The notes beneath the pieces are model-generated. The model worked only from the letters and a program-made list of their open reading frames with translations. It ran no database searches and was not told where the DNA came from. Below, in pieces: positions 42,213 through 50,608 of a DNA stretch of 64,000 nucleotides. The stretch is taken from positions 62,001 through 126,000 of the forward strand of contig JBBSCB010000004.1 of assembly GCA_038250675.1 (NCBI GenBank), in the 5' to 3' direction. The translations under genes were made by a program, and so were the position numbers. The DNA comes from JAICUF01 sp038250675. Lineage in GTDB: Bacteria; Gemmatimonadota; Gemmatimonadetes; Gemmatimonadales; GWC2-71-9. The first letter of the stretch is position 1. Each line of letters starts with the position of its first letter.

Positions 42213-43648
42213 CGACCACGCTCCGGAGCTACGTCGGGGGCGGCTTCCGCGCTGGCGGTGGCGACCCGATCGACGACCTGAATCCCTCCGACGCGGCGGA
42301 CGTCGTCGCGCGCATCCCCGGCGGTGTGCCGGACGATGCGACGGCTGCGGTCGCCGCGGCCGAAGGCGCGCTGGTCGCCTGGCGCGCGCTCACGGGCTCC
42401 GCGCGGGCGGACCACCTGTACCGCTGGGCCGACGCGGTGACCGGCCGCGGCGAGGAGCTGGCGCAGGCGGTCGCTCGTGAAGTGGGGAAACCGATTGGCG
42501 AGGCGCGGGGCGAGGTCGGCCGCTGCGCCGTGATCCTCCGCTACTACGCGGGCGAAGCGGTCCGCGCGACGGGCCAGGTGGTGCCGGCGCAGGCCGCGGG
42601 CGCACTTCAGTTCACCATGCGTGAGCCGCTCGGCGTCGTCGGACTCATCACGCCGTGGAATTTTCCCGTTGCCATCCCGCTCTGGAAGGCGGCGCCGGCG
42701 CTGGCGTTCGGCAACACGGTGGTGCTCAAGCCGGCGGAGCAGGCCTCGCACGTGGCACTGCTCCTCGCGGAGATGGCCCACGCCGCTGGCCTCCCCGCCG
42801 GCGTCTTCAACGTCCTCCTCGGCACCGGCCCGGCCGTGGGCGAATCACTGCTCCGGGCCGATGCGGTGCGCGGCGTCAGCTTCACCGGGTCCACCGGCGT
42901 CGGTGCCCGGGTGGCCGCCATCTGTGCCGAACGGAATATCCGGTATCAGACCGAAATGGGCGGCAAGAACGTCGCCATCGTGCTGGCGGATGCCGACCTC
43001 GATCTGGCCGCGAAGCTCACCGCCGCCGGCGCGATGCGCTATGCCGGCCAGAAATGCACGGCGACCAGCCGCGTCATCGTGGCTCGTGCAGTGGAGCAGC
43101 GGTTTCTGGAGAAGCTGCGTGCGCAGGTCGAGTCGCTCCCGCTCGGTCCGGTGACCGATGCGGCCTCGGCGGTGGGGCCGCTGATCAGCGCCGCCGCACG
43201 CGATCGCGTGCGCCAGGCCGTCGCCGGCGCCGATGCCGGTCAGGTCTGGGGCGGCGCGGCACCGACCGGCGCGGGTTATGAGCGGGGGTTCTTCGTGACG
43301 CCGGCGATCGTACGGGACGTCGCGCCTGGCGCGTCGCTCGCGCAGGATGAGCTCTTCGGCCCGGTGCTCGCCACCTTTACGGTGGACGATCTCGACGAGG
43401 CGATCACGCTGGCCAACAACACCCGCTACGGCCTGAGCGCGTCGCTGTTCACGCGGGACCTCGGATCGGCGCTGGGATACATCCGGGCGATTCATGCCGG
43501 CCTGGTCCGAGTCAATGCGGACACCACCGGCGTCGACCCGCACGCGCCGTTCGGCGGCGTCAAGGCATCCAGCTCGGGCAGTCGGGAGCAGGGGAGCGCC
43601 GCGCGCGAGTTCTACACCGAGATCAAGACCGTCCAGGTCAGCGGATGA
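42209..43648 (+). CDS. Aldehyde dehydrogenase, probable alpha-ketoglutaric semialdehyde dehydrogenase
   Basis: The 479-residue enzyme has the ALDH catalytic set: 'TPWNFPVAIPLWKAAPALAF', Glu249 in 'TEMGGKNVAIVLADADLDLA', Cys283 in 'GQKCTATSRVIVAR' and 'QDELFGPVLATF'. Length is normal for the superfamily. Substrate is inferred from the operon. The last step of trans-4-hydroxyproline breakdown oxidises 2,5-dioxopentanoate to 2-oxoglutarate with NAD(P)+. The gene overlaps the regulator upstream and the epimerase gene downstream by 4 bp each. Confidence 0.9.
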   Translation: MTTTLRSYVGGGFRAGGGDPIDDLNPSDAADVVARIPGGVPDDATAAVAAAEGALVAWRALTGSARADHLYRWADAVTGRGEELAQAVAREVGKPIGEARGEVGRCAVILRYYAGEAVRATGQVVPAQAAGALQFTMREPLGVVGLITPWNFPVAIPLWKAAPALAFGNTVVLKPAEQASHVALLLAEMAHAAGLPAGVFNVLLGTGPAVGESLLRADAVRGVSFTGSTGVGARVAAICAERNIRYQTEMGGKNVAIVLADADLDLAAKLTAAGAMRYAGQKCTATSRVIVARAVEQRFLEKLRAQVESLPLGPVTDAASAVGPLISAAARDRVRQAVAGADAGQVWGGAAPTGAGYERGFFVTPAIVRDVAPGASLAQDELFGPVLATFTVDDLDEAITLANNTRYGLSASLFTRDLGSALGYIRAIHAGLVRVNADTTGVDPHAPFGGVKASSSGSREQGSAAREFYTEIKTVQVSG

Positions 43649-44598
43649 CTGCGGGCGCGGTGGCCGTTCGGGTGATCGATTCGCACACTGAGGGGGAGCC
43701 CACCCGCGTGGTGGTGGACGGATGGCCCATGCCGGCCGGGGCCACGATGGAGGCGCGACGCGACGATCTGCGGTCACGATACGACCAGTGGCGGAGCGGC
43801 GTGGTCTGCGAGCCGCGGGGACACGATGCCCTGGTCGGTGCACTGCTCACGCCCGCGGTCGTGCCGGGGTCGGAGGCCGGCGTGATCTTCTTCAACAATG
43901 TCGGGTACCTGGGGATGTGCGGCCACGGGCTCATCGGGGTCGTTCGTACGCTGGAATACCTCGGCCGTATCGCGCCGGGCATGGTCCGCCTCGACACACC
44001 TGCCGGCACGGTCTCCGCCGAGCTCGATGCCGATGGATCGGTGACCGTGAGCAACGTGCCGGCCCGGTGTCATCGACGCGACGTGCCGGTGGACGTGCCC
44101 GGCGTCGGCCGCGTGACGGGAGACATCGCCTACGGAGGCAACTGGTTCTTCATCACGCACCTCCCAGAGCCCGTGCTGGACCTGGGGCACCAGGCGGAGC
44201 TGACGGCGGTGACCCGCAGCATCATGGCTGCGCTCAGGGCGCAGGGCATCACCGGAGCGGACGGCGCGGAGATCGATCACATCGAGCTCTCCGGCCCTCC
44301 CGTGCGGCCCGACGCCGACAGCCGCAACTTCGTGCTCTGTCCGGGGGGTGCCTACGACCGATCGCCCTGCGGTACCGGCACGTCGGCGCGGATGGCGGCG
44401 CTGCATGCGCACGGGGAGCTGGCCATCGATCAGCAGTGGCGGCAGGAGAGCATCACGGGCAGCCGGTTCGTCGGGTGGCTCACAAATGAAGCGGGCGAGC
44501 TGGTGCCGCACATCCGCGGACGCTCGTTCGTCACCGGCGACGCGGAGCTCCGCTTCGACCCGTCCGACCCGTTTCGGGCGGGCTTCACCGCCGGCTGA
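43645..44598 (+). CDS. 4-hydroxyproline 2-epimerase (proline racemase family)
   Basis: The 317-residue enzyme belongs to the proline racemase superfamily. Both catalytic cysteines are present: Cys92 in 'YLGMCGHGLIG' and Cys242 in 'DRSPCGTGTSARMAAL'. This pairing marks racemases and epimerases, whereas trans-3-hydroxyproline dehydratases replace the first Cys. The surrounding operon identifies trans-4-hydroxy-L-proline to cis-4-hydroxy-D-proline as the likely reaction. The ATG overlaps the aldehyde dehydrogenase stop. Confidence 0.92.
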   Translation: MTAGAVAVRVIDSHTEGEPTRVVVDGWPMPAGATMEARRDDLRSRYDQWRSGVVCEPRGHDALVGALLTPAVVPGSEAGVIFFNNVGYLGMCGHGLIGVVRTLEYLGRIAPGMVRLDTPAGTVSAELDADGSVTVSNVPARCHRRDVPVDVPGVGRVTGDIAYGGNWFFITHLPEPVLDLGHQAELTAVTRSIMAALRAQGITGADGAEIDHIELSGPPVRPDADSRNFVLCPGGAYDRSPCGTGTSARMAALHAHGELAIDQQWRQESITGSRFVGWLTNEAGELVPHIRGRSFVTGDAELRFDPSDPFRAGFTAG

Positions 44599-45722
44599 TG
44601 GCGGCCATACCCGACGTCCTCATCGTCGGCGGCGGGATCGTCGGCGTGGCGTGCGCCGATGCGCTGGCGCAGGACGGCGCGCGGGTTACGGTGCTGGAAT
44701 CGGAGTTCGTCGGCGCCGGCGCCACCGCCGCGGGCATGGGTCACATCGTGGTGATGGACGATTCGGAGGCGCAGTTTGCGCTCACCGCCTGGTCGCGCGG
44801 GCTTCTGGCCGGCCTGATCGATGAGCTGCCGGCCGATGTCGAGCACGACGCCTGCGGCACGATCTGGATCGCGGTTGGCGCCGCCGAACTCGAGGAGGCG
44901 AGAGGCAAGCTCGCCTTCTTCCGCGCCCGCGGCGTCGTGGCCGAGCTGCTCGATGCGGCGCAGCTGCGCGAGGCCGAGCCGCGGCTCCGGCCGGGACTGG
45001 CCGGCGGGCTCCGCGTGCCGGGCGACAGCGTCGTCTATCCGCCGGCGCTGGCGCGCTGGCTGGCGGCCCGCGCGCGACGGGCCGGCGCCACCATTCACGA
45101 ACGGGTCGCGGTGGAGCGGATCACGCCCGACGGCGTCATGACCGGCAACGGGGAGTTCGCCGCGCCGCTGATCGTCAACGCCGCCGGCGCGCACGCCGCG
45201 GTACTCACTCCCGGGCTTCCCATCGTGCCGCGCCGCGGGCTCCTGGCCATCACCGATCGCTACCCAAAATTCTGTCGGCACCAGCTGGTCGAGCTGGGCT
45301 ACCTCCAGAGCGCCCACGCACTCTCGGATGCCTCGGTCGCGTTCAACGTGCAGCCGCGCCGCACCGGCCAGGTGCTCATCGGTTCGTCGCGCGAGCTGGT
45401 TGGGTGGGACAGAGTGCCGAATCGGCCGCTGCTGGCGCGGATGCTTGCCCGCGCCGTCACGTTCATGCCGGGGCTCGCCGGCATGGATGTGATCCGCACC
45501 TGGGCCGGCTTCCGGCCGGCCACCCCCGACAAGCTGCCGCTGGTGGGTCCCTGGCCCGACCGACCGGGCCTCTGGATCGCGGCCGGCCACGAGGGGCTTG
45601 GCATCACGACCGCACTGGGCACGGCGCGGCTGCTGGCCGACCTGATCGCGGGCCGAGTTCCGGCGATCGACCCCGCACCCTATGCCGCGGCGCGAGCGGC
45701 GCAGCCGGTAACCGCGGCATGA
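44598..45722 (+). CDS. FAD-dependent D-hydroxyproline dehydrogenase, DAO-fold subunit
   Basis: The 374-residue protein has the dinucleotide-binding start 'VLIVGGGIVGVACADALAQD' and the D-amino-acid-oxidase/glycine-oxidase fold ('GAGATAAGMGHIVVMDDSEA', 'WIAAGHEGLGITTALGTARL'). It abuts a small [2Fe-2S] protein gene and a second flavoprotein gene. This trio matches the heteromeric cis-4-hydroxy-D-proline dehydrogenase known from pseudomonads, in which the DAO-like subunit binds substrate. It starts one base inside the epimerase stop and overlaps the ferredoxin gene by 4 bp. Confidence 0.88.
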   Translation: MAAIPDVLIVGGGIVGVACADALAQDGARVTVLESEFVGAGATAAGMGHIVVMDDSEAQFALTAWSRGLLAGLIDELPADVEHDACGTIWIAVGAAELEEARGKLAFFRARGVVAELLDAAQLREAEPRLRPGLAGGLRVPGDSVVYPPALARWLAARARRAGATIHERVAVERITPDGVMTGNGEFAAPLIVNAAGAHAAVLTPGLPIVPRRGLLAITDRYPKFCRHQLVELGYLQSAHALSDASVAFNVQPRRTGQVLIGSSRELVGWDRVPNRPLLARMLARAVTFMPGLAGMDVIRTWAGFRPATPDKLPLVGPWPDRPGLWIAAGHEGLGITTALGTARLLADLIAGRVPAIDPAPYAAARAAQPVTAA

Positions 45723-45967
45723 TCCCCGAGGTGGAGATCGTGCTGGATGGCGCGCCGGTGCGCGTTCCGGCCGACGCGACGCTGGCCGCCGCACTGTTGT
45801 CGGTCGGGCGGATGGCGCTCCGGCGCTCGGTGGACGGCGAGCCCCGTGGTGCGCTGTGCGGCATGGGTATCTGCTTTGCCTGCCGGGTGACGGTGGACGG
45901 CCGGACCCACCGGCGGGCATGTCTCGAGCCGGTCCGCTCCGGCATGCGGGTGACAACCGGTGACTGA
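45719..45967 (+). CDS. [2Fe-2S] subunit of the D-hydroxyproline dehydrogenase
   Basis: The 82-residue protein has plant-type ferredoxin spacing: 'GALCGMGICFACRVTV' and a final Cys in 'HRRACLEPV' give C-x4-C-x2-C plus a distal Cys. No other domain is present. Its coupling to the two flavoprotein genes (4-bp overlap before, 8-bp after) identifies it as the electron-transfer subunit of the complex. It passes electrons between the DAO-like and the NAD(P)-binding-like subunits. Confidence 0.9.
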   Translation: MIPEVEIVLDGAPVRVPADATLAAALLSVGRMALRRSVDGEPRGALCGMGICFACRVTVDGRTHRRACLEPVRSGMRVTTGD

Positions 45968-47264
45968 GGCGTCGCGCTGCCGGATGGACGTGGAGGTCGC
46001 GGTGGTCGGCGCGGGGCCGGCGGGCATCGCCGCCGCGATCATGACGGCGGAGGCCGGCCGGCGGACCGTGGTCGTCGACGCCGCATCGCTGCCTGGTGGG
46101 CAGATCTGGCGGCACCGTTCGCGTGGTGATCTGCCCCGCGATGCGCGACGCTGGCTCGTGCGCCTCGAGCGGTGCGGTGCCGTGATTCTTTCGGATGCCA
46201 CGGTGATCGACGCGACGACCGCGGCCGGCGCGCCGCCGACGCTGCTGCTGAGCCGCCACGGCGACGCCATCAAGATCGAGGCGCAGTCGGTGATCATCGC
46301 GACCGGTGCGCAGGAGCGATTTCTCCCGTTTCCCGGCTGGACCACGCCCGGCGTCTTCGGCCTGGGCGGGATGCAGGCGCTCGTCAAGTCCGGTGCGCTG
46401 GTCGGAGGGCTTCGCATCGTGCTCGCGGGGTCCGGGCCGCTGCTGCTTCCCGTGGCGGCGCTGCTCGCCGCGCGCGGCGCACATCTGTCGGTCGTCGCGG
46501 AGCAGGCGTCGCCCGGGCGCATGGCGCGGTTTGTTGCCGGGCTGTGGCGCCATCCGGCGCGGCTGACGCAGGCGGCCGCGCTGCGCACGCGGTTCCTCGG
46601 AACCGCATATCGGTGGGGCACCTGGGTCGAGCGGGTGCGCCCCGCAGCGGCCGGGCTGTCCGTCGTGCTCACCGACGGACGGACGCGCCGGGAGATCGCC
46701 TGTGATCTGGCCGGCGTGGGGTTCGGCCTGGTCCCGGCAACGGAGTTGGCTCGCCTGCTCGGCTGCCAGATCCAGGGCGACCGCGTGGTCGTGGACGCCG
46801 GGCAGCGGACGTCGGTGCCGCGGGTCTTCGCTGCCGGAGAGCCGACCGGCATCGCCGGTGCCGACGCGGCGCTCGCCTCGGGCACGGCGGCCGGTGCCGC
46901 GGCGGCCGGCGTCGCGGCTCCCCGATCCGGACGACGGGCCGGACGCGATGCGGCGTTTGCCGCGCAGCTCGCCGAGACGTTTGCGCTGCGCGAGGAATTG
47001 CGGGCCCTGCCGGAGCCCGACACGATCGTCTGCCGATGTGAAGACGTCCGTCACCGCGAGTTCCAGCGCGGCACCTGCGCGCGCGAGACCAAGCTGCGTA
47101 CCCGCGCCGGCATGGGCGCGTGCCAGGGCCGCATCTGCGGGCCCATGCGTGAGTTTCTGTTCGGCGCCGGCGTGGAGCCGCCCCGCGCGCCGCTCTTTCC
47201 CACCGCCGTCGCCGCGCTCTGCAGTCCCGATGCCGGCCAGTCATCAACCCGAGGAGCGCCCTGA
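45960..47264 (+). CDS. FAD/NAD(P)-type dehydrogenase subunit with C-terminal BFD-like iron-sulfur domain
   Basis: The 434-residue protein starts with GTG. It has an N-terminal Rossmann motif 'VAVVGAGPAGIAAAIMTAEA', a second one around 'IVLAGSGPLLLPVAALLAAR', and 'VFAAGEPTGIAGADAALASG' at the FAD-binding end. A BFD-like cluster follows: 'TIVCRCEDVRHREFQRG' and 'AGMGACQGRICGPM', providing four cysteines. This is the third subunit of the D-hydroxyproline dehydrogenase type complex, probably linking it to the electron acceptor. It overlaps the ferredoxin gene by 8 bp and the deaminase gene by 1 bp. Confidence 0.88.
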   Translation: MTEASRCRMDVEVAVVGAGPAGIAAAIMTAEAGRRTVVVDAASLPGGQIWRHRSRGDLPRDARRWLVRLERCGAVILSDATVIDATTAAGAPPTLLLSRHGDAIKIEAQSVIIATGAQERFLPFPGWTTPGVFGLGGMQALVKSGALVGGLRIVLAGSGPLLLPVAALLAARGAHLSVVAEQASPGRMARFVAGLWRHPARLTQAAALRTRFLGTAYRWGTWVERVRPAAAGLSVVLTDGRTRREIACDLAGVGFGLVPATELARLLGCQIQGDRVVVDAGQRTSVPRVFAAGEPTGIAGADAALASGTAAGAAAAGVAAPRSGRRAGRDAAFAAQLAETFALREELRALPEPDTIVCRCEDVRHREFQRGTCARETKLRTRAGMGACQGRICGPMREFLFGAGVEPPRAPLFPTAVAALCSPDAGQSSTRGAP

Positions 47265-48166
47265 TGCGGAAGCAGGACTGGGCCGGTGTCTTTCCCGCCG
47301 TCACCACGCCGTTCGATCCCGCGCTGGCCGTCGATCATGGTGCGCTGGCGTCGCACGTGGAGTGGCTCGTGGCCGCCGGCTGCCGCGGCATCGTGGCACT
47401 CGGCTCGCTGGGCGAAGGCGCCACGCTCGATGTGGCCGAAAAGCGGGCCGTGCTCGCCACCTGTCGCGATGCGGCGGGCGGAAGCGTCCCGGTCATCGCC
47501 GGGATCAGTGGCCTGGCCACCGCCGAGTGCACTGCGCTGGCGCGCGATGCCGAGCAGATCGGCTGCGACGGGCTGATGGTGCTGCCGCCGTACGTCTATC
47601 GCGGTGACTGGCCTGAGACCGAGGCGCACTTCTCCGCGGTCATTGAGGCGACGCCGCTCTCCTGCATGCTCTACAACAACCCCATTGCGTACGGGACCGA
47701 TCTACTGGCGGAGGACGTCGCCCGGCTTGCGGAGCGGCATGCCAACGTTCACGCCGTCAAGGAATCCAGCGGGGATGCGCGGCGCGTCACCGCGCTGCGG
47801 GCCCGGCTGGGCGATCGTCTCGCCCTCTTCGCGGGACTTGACGACATGATCGTTGAGGCGGTGGCCGTCGGTGCCGACGGCTGGGTGGCGGGTCTGGTCA
47901 ACGCGCTGCCGGGAGAGTCGGTCCGGCTGTTCGACCTGGCCCGCGCGGGCCGCACAGACGAGACGCGCGCGCTCTACGACTGGTTCCTGCCCCTGCTTCG
48001 CTTCGACACGGTGCCCAAGTTTGTGCAGCTCATCAAGCTGGTCCAGGCCGCGCTGGGCCGCGGCACCGAGACGGTGCGCCCGCCCCGGCTGCCGGTCGGC
48101 GGTGCCGAGCGGGCGGCCGCGCTGGCCGTCCTCAACGAGCGACTGGAGTGCCGGCCCGTGTCCTAG
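47264..48166 (+). CDS. DapA-family pyrroline-4-hydroxy-2-carboxylate deaminase
   Basis: The 300-residue protein is a DHDPS/NAL-superfamily TIM barrel. The Schiff-base lysine is K166 in 'HAVKESSGD'; the phenolic tyrosine is in 'CMLYNNPIAYGTD'; the loop 'GSLGEGATLDVAEKRAVL' is the substrate-carboxylate motif. In hydroxyproline operons this member deaminates delta1-pyrroline-4-hydroxy-2-carboxylate to 2,5-dioxopentanoate. Genomic context, rather than sequence alone, excludes lysine biosynthesis. It is the last gene of the eight-gene coupled run. Confidence 0.88.
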   Translation: MRKQDWAGVFPAVTTPFDPALAVDHGALASHVEWLVAAGCRGIVALGSLGEGATLDVAEKRAVLATCRDAAGGSVPVIAGISGLATAECTALARDAEQIGCDGLMVLPPYVYRGDWPETEAHFSAVIEATPLSCMLYNNPIAYGTDLLAEDVARLAERHANVHAVKESSGDARRVTALRARLGDRLALFAGLDDMIVEAVAVGADGWVAGLVNALPGESVRLFDLARAGRTDETRALYDWFLPLLRFDTVPKFVQLIKLVQAALGRGTETVRPPRLPVGGAERAAALAVLNERLECRPVS

Positions 48167-48197
48167 GGGGCGCTGACACGTCTCCACTGGCGCGACG

Positions 48198-48215
48198 GTG
48201 TACCGGGCGGTACAC
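48198..48215. promoter_or_regulatory. Perfect palindrome, operator-like
   Basis: GTGTACC-GGGC-GGTACAC is a perfect 7-bp inverted repeat with a 4-bp spacer. It is centred about 34 bp upstream of the metalloprotease lipoprotein start. It could bind a dimeric repressor or form a leader hairpin close to the ribosome-binding region. No regulator is identified. Confidence 0.4.
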
Positions 48216-48240
48216 TGGACTACCCCCAATCCCGGTCTCG

Positions 48241-50064
48241 ATGCGATACTCCCCTCGGCATGTCCTGCTGCCGATCGCCGCCCTCGGCGTGCTTTCGGGC
48301 TGCGGTGGCGACACCACCAGCCCGCCGGCTGTGGTGCGCGCCGCCGACCATCTCGTGTTTGCTGTGGCGCCGTCCGACACCGCGGAGAGCGGTGCCGCGC
48401 TGGCTCGTCAGCCGGTGATCCAGGTCGTCGATGCGGCGGGGCAGGCGTTCGCCAGCGCGGGCGTCGCCATTGCCGTCACCGTTGATGGCGGCGCCACCGT
48501 CACCGGAGCGGCCGCCGTGACAACTGACGCAAGCGGCCGAGCGACGTTCGCCGGCCTTGGGGTCGCCGGCCTCGCCGGAGCGCGCACGCTCGCCTTCGCT
48601 GCCACCGCGCTCGCCCCGCTCTCCCATCCCATCGCCATCGTCGCTGGCGCGGCCACCCATCTCACCCTGAGCGCCGGTGACGCACAGGCGGCCACGGTGG
48701 GCTCGGCACTCCCGGTCGCGCCGAGCGTACTGGTCACTGACGCTGTGGGCAATCCGCGCGCCGGCGTGACGGTGACGTTCGCCATCGCCGCCGGCGGCGG
48801 GTCCGAAGCCACGGCGTCCGCCATCAGCGGGGCAAGCGGGATGGCCGTGGGTGGGACGTGGACCCTTGGCACCGTCGCCGGCGCCAATACGCTGACGGCC
48901 ACGGCGCCTGGTGCGCCTCCCGTCACGCTGCACGCCATCGGCACCGCCGGGCCCGCCGCGGCGGTTGTGATCATTCGCGGAGACGGCCAATCGGCGCCGG
49001 TCGGCCAGGCCGTACCGGTGGATCCCGCCGTCCAGGTCCGCGATCAGTATGGCAACGTCACGGCGGGCACGGCGCAATTTGCCGTGACCGCGGGAGGTGG
49101 TGCCGTCGCACCGTCAGGCACTGATGCCGCCGGCTCGCAGTCAGCCCGCTGGTCGCTGGGTGCCCTGGGCACCAACACGTTGACCGCCACCTCAGGCTCC
49201 GCGAGCGTCACGTTCACGGCGACCGGCACGCCGATCGTCAGCCAGTTCCAGATCACGCTCAGCGTCATCACCCCCCTCACGGCCTCACAGGCCGCGGCGT
49301 TCGATGCCGCGCGCACGCGCTGGAGCAGGGCTGTCGTCGGCGATCTGCCGGACACCCCCGTGAACGTCTCCGCCGGCCAGTGCTTCGCGACTCAGCCCGC
49401 AGTGAACCAGATGGTCGACGACATATTGATTTTCGTTGAGGTAGACAGTATCGATGGCCCCGGCAAGGTGCTCGGCCAGGCGGGGCCGTGCTTCCTCCGG
49501 CCCGGAGCGGGCCTGCCGGTCGTGGGGGTGATGGAGTTCGACGTCGCCGACCTGGACCAGATCGAAGCGAGCGGAGAGCTGACCGACGTCATCACGCATG
49601 AGATGGCGCACGTGCTCGGGTTCGGTACGCTCTGGGCTGCCCGCAGTCTCGTCACGGGCCTTGGCAGCGCAGACCCATTCTTCACGGGGGCTGCGGCGCA
49701 GCAGGAGTTTGTCGCGGTGGGCGGAACCGTCACCTATGTGGGAACACCGGTGCCGGTCGAAAACCTGGGTGGCGCGGGCACCGCAGGCGTGCACTGGCGC
49801 GAGGCCGTCATGACCAACGAACTCATGACCGGCTACGTCAGCGGCACGCCCAATCCGCTCAGCGTCGTCACGATCGGATCGTTGCGGGATCTCGGGTACG
49901 TCGTCGATTTGTCCGCGGCGGACAGCTACAGTTTGCTCGGCGGGCTTCGGGGCGGGGCCGTGGCCCCCCGGGGGCCGGTGCGAGCGATCGTGGAGTCGCC
50001 GCTCGCCAGCCCGATCCTCGTCCTCGACGGCCGCGGACGGCCAGTCTCGCAGCGACCGCGCTGA
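48241..50064 (+). CDS. Leishmanolysin-like metalloprotease lipoprotein with Ig-like domains
   Basis: The ATG at 48241 gives a lipoprotein signal ('LLPIAALGVLSGCGGDTTSP'), and the predicted product has 607 residues. Three invasin/BIG_1-type Ig-like domains follow (~30-335; 'VQVVDAAGQAFASAGVAIAV', 'VLVTDAVGNPRAGVTVTFAI', 'VQVRDQYGNVTAGTAQFAVT'). The C-terminal protease (~340-590) has 'VITHEMAHVLGFGTLW' (H453, E454, H457) and a distant third ligand H518 in 'GVHWREAVMTNELMTG'. That is the M8 (leishmanolysin) arrangement, including the Met of 'LMTG'. The protein should be displayed on the outer membrane. Its substrate is unknown. It may complement the upstream peptide-catabolism operon, although it has its own promoter region. 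Confidence 0.85.
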   Translation: MRYSPRHVLLPIAALGVLSGCGGDTTSPPAVVRAADHLVFAVAPSDTAESGAALARQPVIQVVDAAGQAFASAGVAIAVTVDGGATVTGAAAVTTDASGRATFAGLGVAGLAGARTLAFAATALAPLSHPIAIVAGAATHLTLSAGDAQAATVGSALPVAPSVLVTDAVGNPRAGVTVTFAIAAGGGSEATASAISGASGMAVGGTWTLGTVAGANTLTATAPGAPPVTLHAIGTAGPAAAVVIIRGDGQSAPVGQAVPVDPAVQVRDQYGNVTAGTAQFAVTAGGGAVAPSGTDAAGSQSARWSLGALGTNTLTATSGSASVTFTATGTPIVSQFQITLSVITPLTASQAAAFDAARTRWSRAVVGDLPDTPVNVSAGQCFATQPAVNQMVDDILIFVEVDSIDGPGKVLGQAGPCFLRPGAGLPVVGVMEFDVADLDQIEASGELTDVITHEMAHVLGFGTLWAARSLVTGLGSADPFFTGAAAQQEFVAVGGTVTYVGTPVPVENLGGAGTAGVHWREAVMTNELMTGYVSGTPNPLSVVTIGSLRDLGYVVDLSAADSYSLLGGLRGGAVAPRGPVRAIVESPLASPILVLDGRGRPVSQRPR

Positions 50065-50205
50065 CGGTCGTTAGAGTCCCGTCGGCTCCAGCGCTCGGTC
50101 TCCGGGACGTGCAGCGTCACCGCTGCGCGCATGCCGCCTCGAGGTCATTGACCATGACTAGCGGCCACCTCCACCGGGGCCCGGCGACGCGCGTCACCGG
50201 GAGGG

Positions 50206-50235
50206 TTGCGGGGTCGGGCGCGGGGCACCTAGTAT
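50206..50235 (+). promoter_or_regulatory. Sigma70-like promoter
   Basis: TTGCGG (50206-50211) and TAGTAT (50230-50235) are 18 bp apart, 29 bp before a GTG-started small gene. The -10 box stands out in otherwise very GC-rich sequence. It could drive both the small gene and the membrane protein gene after it. Confidence 0.45.
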
Positions 50236-50263
50236 CGCTGCGTACCTTTTCCCCGGCGGACCC

Positions 50264-50608
50264 GTGGCTCAGCGGCGCGCGTCAATCAGCCTGGTCATCG
50301 GCGTCGTCGGTGTGACAGCGGCGGCGGTGTGGGCCGTCAGTGCGCGCGGCGTGCCGTCGTTCGCGCGGTACGACTCGACCGCCGCGCTCGTGCCCTCGTC
50401 CCGCCCGGCGGTACCGCTGCCACTTCCTGCGGCCGAGACCGCACGTCGCGCCGCTCGCCCTGCCGGTCTCACCGGCCGCGCACCCGTGGCCACTGCAGCC
50501 GCAGACAGCGCCGACAGCGCCCGTCGCCGCCCCCATCGGTCCGACACCTACGGCGGCTACAGCGGCTACGGGGCGCGAGAGCGACGCGGCGCCCCCAATG
50601 GGAAGTGA
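50264..50608 (+). CDS. Small membrane-anchored low-complexity protein (uncertain gene)
   Basis: The GTG-started frame encodes 114 residues. An N-terminal helix ('SISLVIGVVGVTAAAVWAVS') is followed by an Ala/Pro/Arg-rich part and an end 'SDTYGGYSGYGARERRG' with Gly/Tyr repeats. A promoter-like sequence precedes it and it overlaps the next gene by 11 bp, as coupled genes often do. No family is recognised. Low complexity and high GC mean the frame could be spurious; the upstream 50065-50205 holds nothing else I can identify. Confidence 0.4.
   Translation: MAQRRASISLVIGVVGVTAAAVWAVSARGVPSFARYDSTAALVPSSRPAVPLPLPAAETARRAARPAGLTGRAPVATAAADSADSARRRPHRSDTYGGYSGYGARERRGAPNGK

Noticed and set aside
43645..44598. 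Trans-3-hydroxyproline dehydratase
   Set aside because: Both catalytic cysteines (92 and 242) are present, which fits an epimerase; the dehydratase lacks the first.
44430..47054. 874-codon open frame on the - strand across the dehydrogenase genes
   Set aside because: Composition is Arg/Gly/His-rich and low in hydrophobic structure. Three well-supported + strand genes occupy the same DNA.
47264..48166. Dihydrodipicolinate synthase for lysine biosynthesis
   Set aside because: The fold is the same, but the coupled hydroxyproline operon makes pyrroline-hydroxycarboxylate deaminase the better call.
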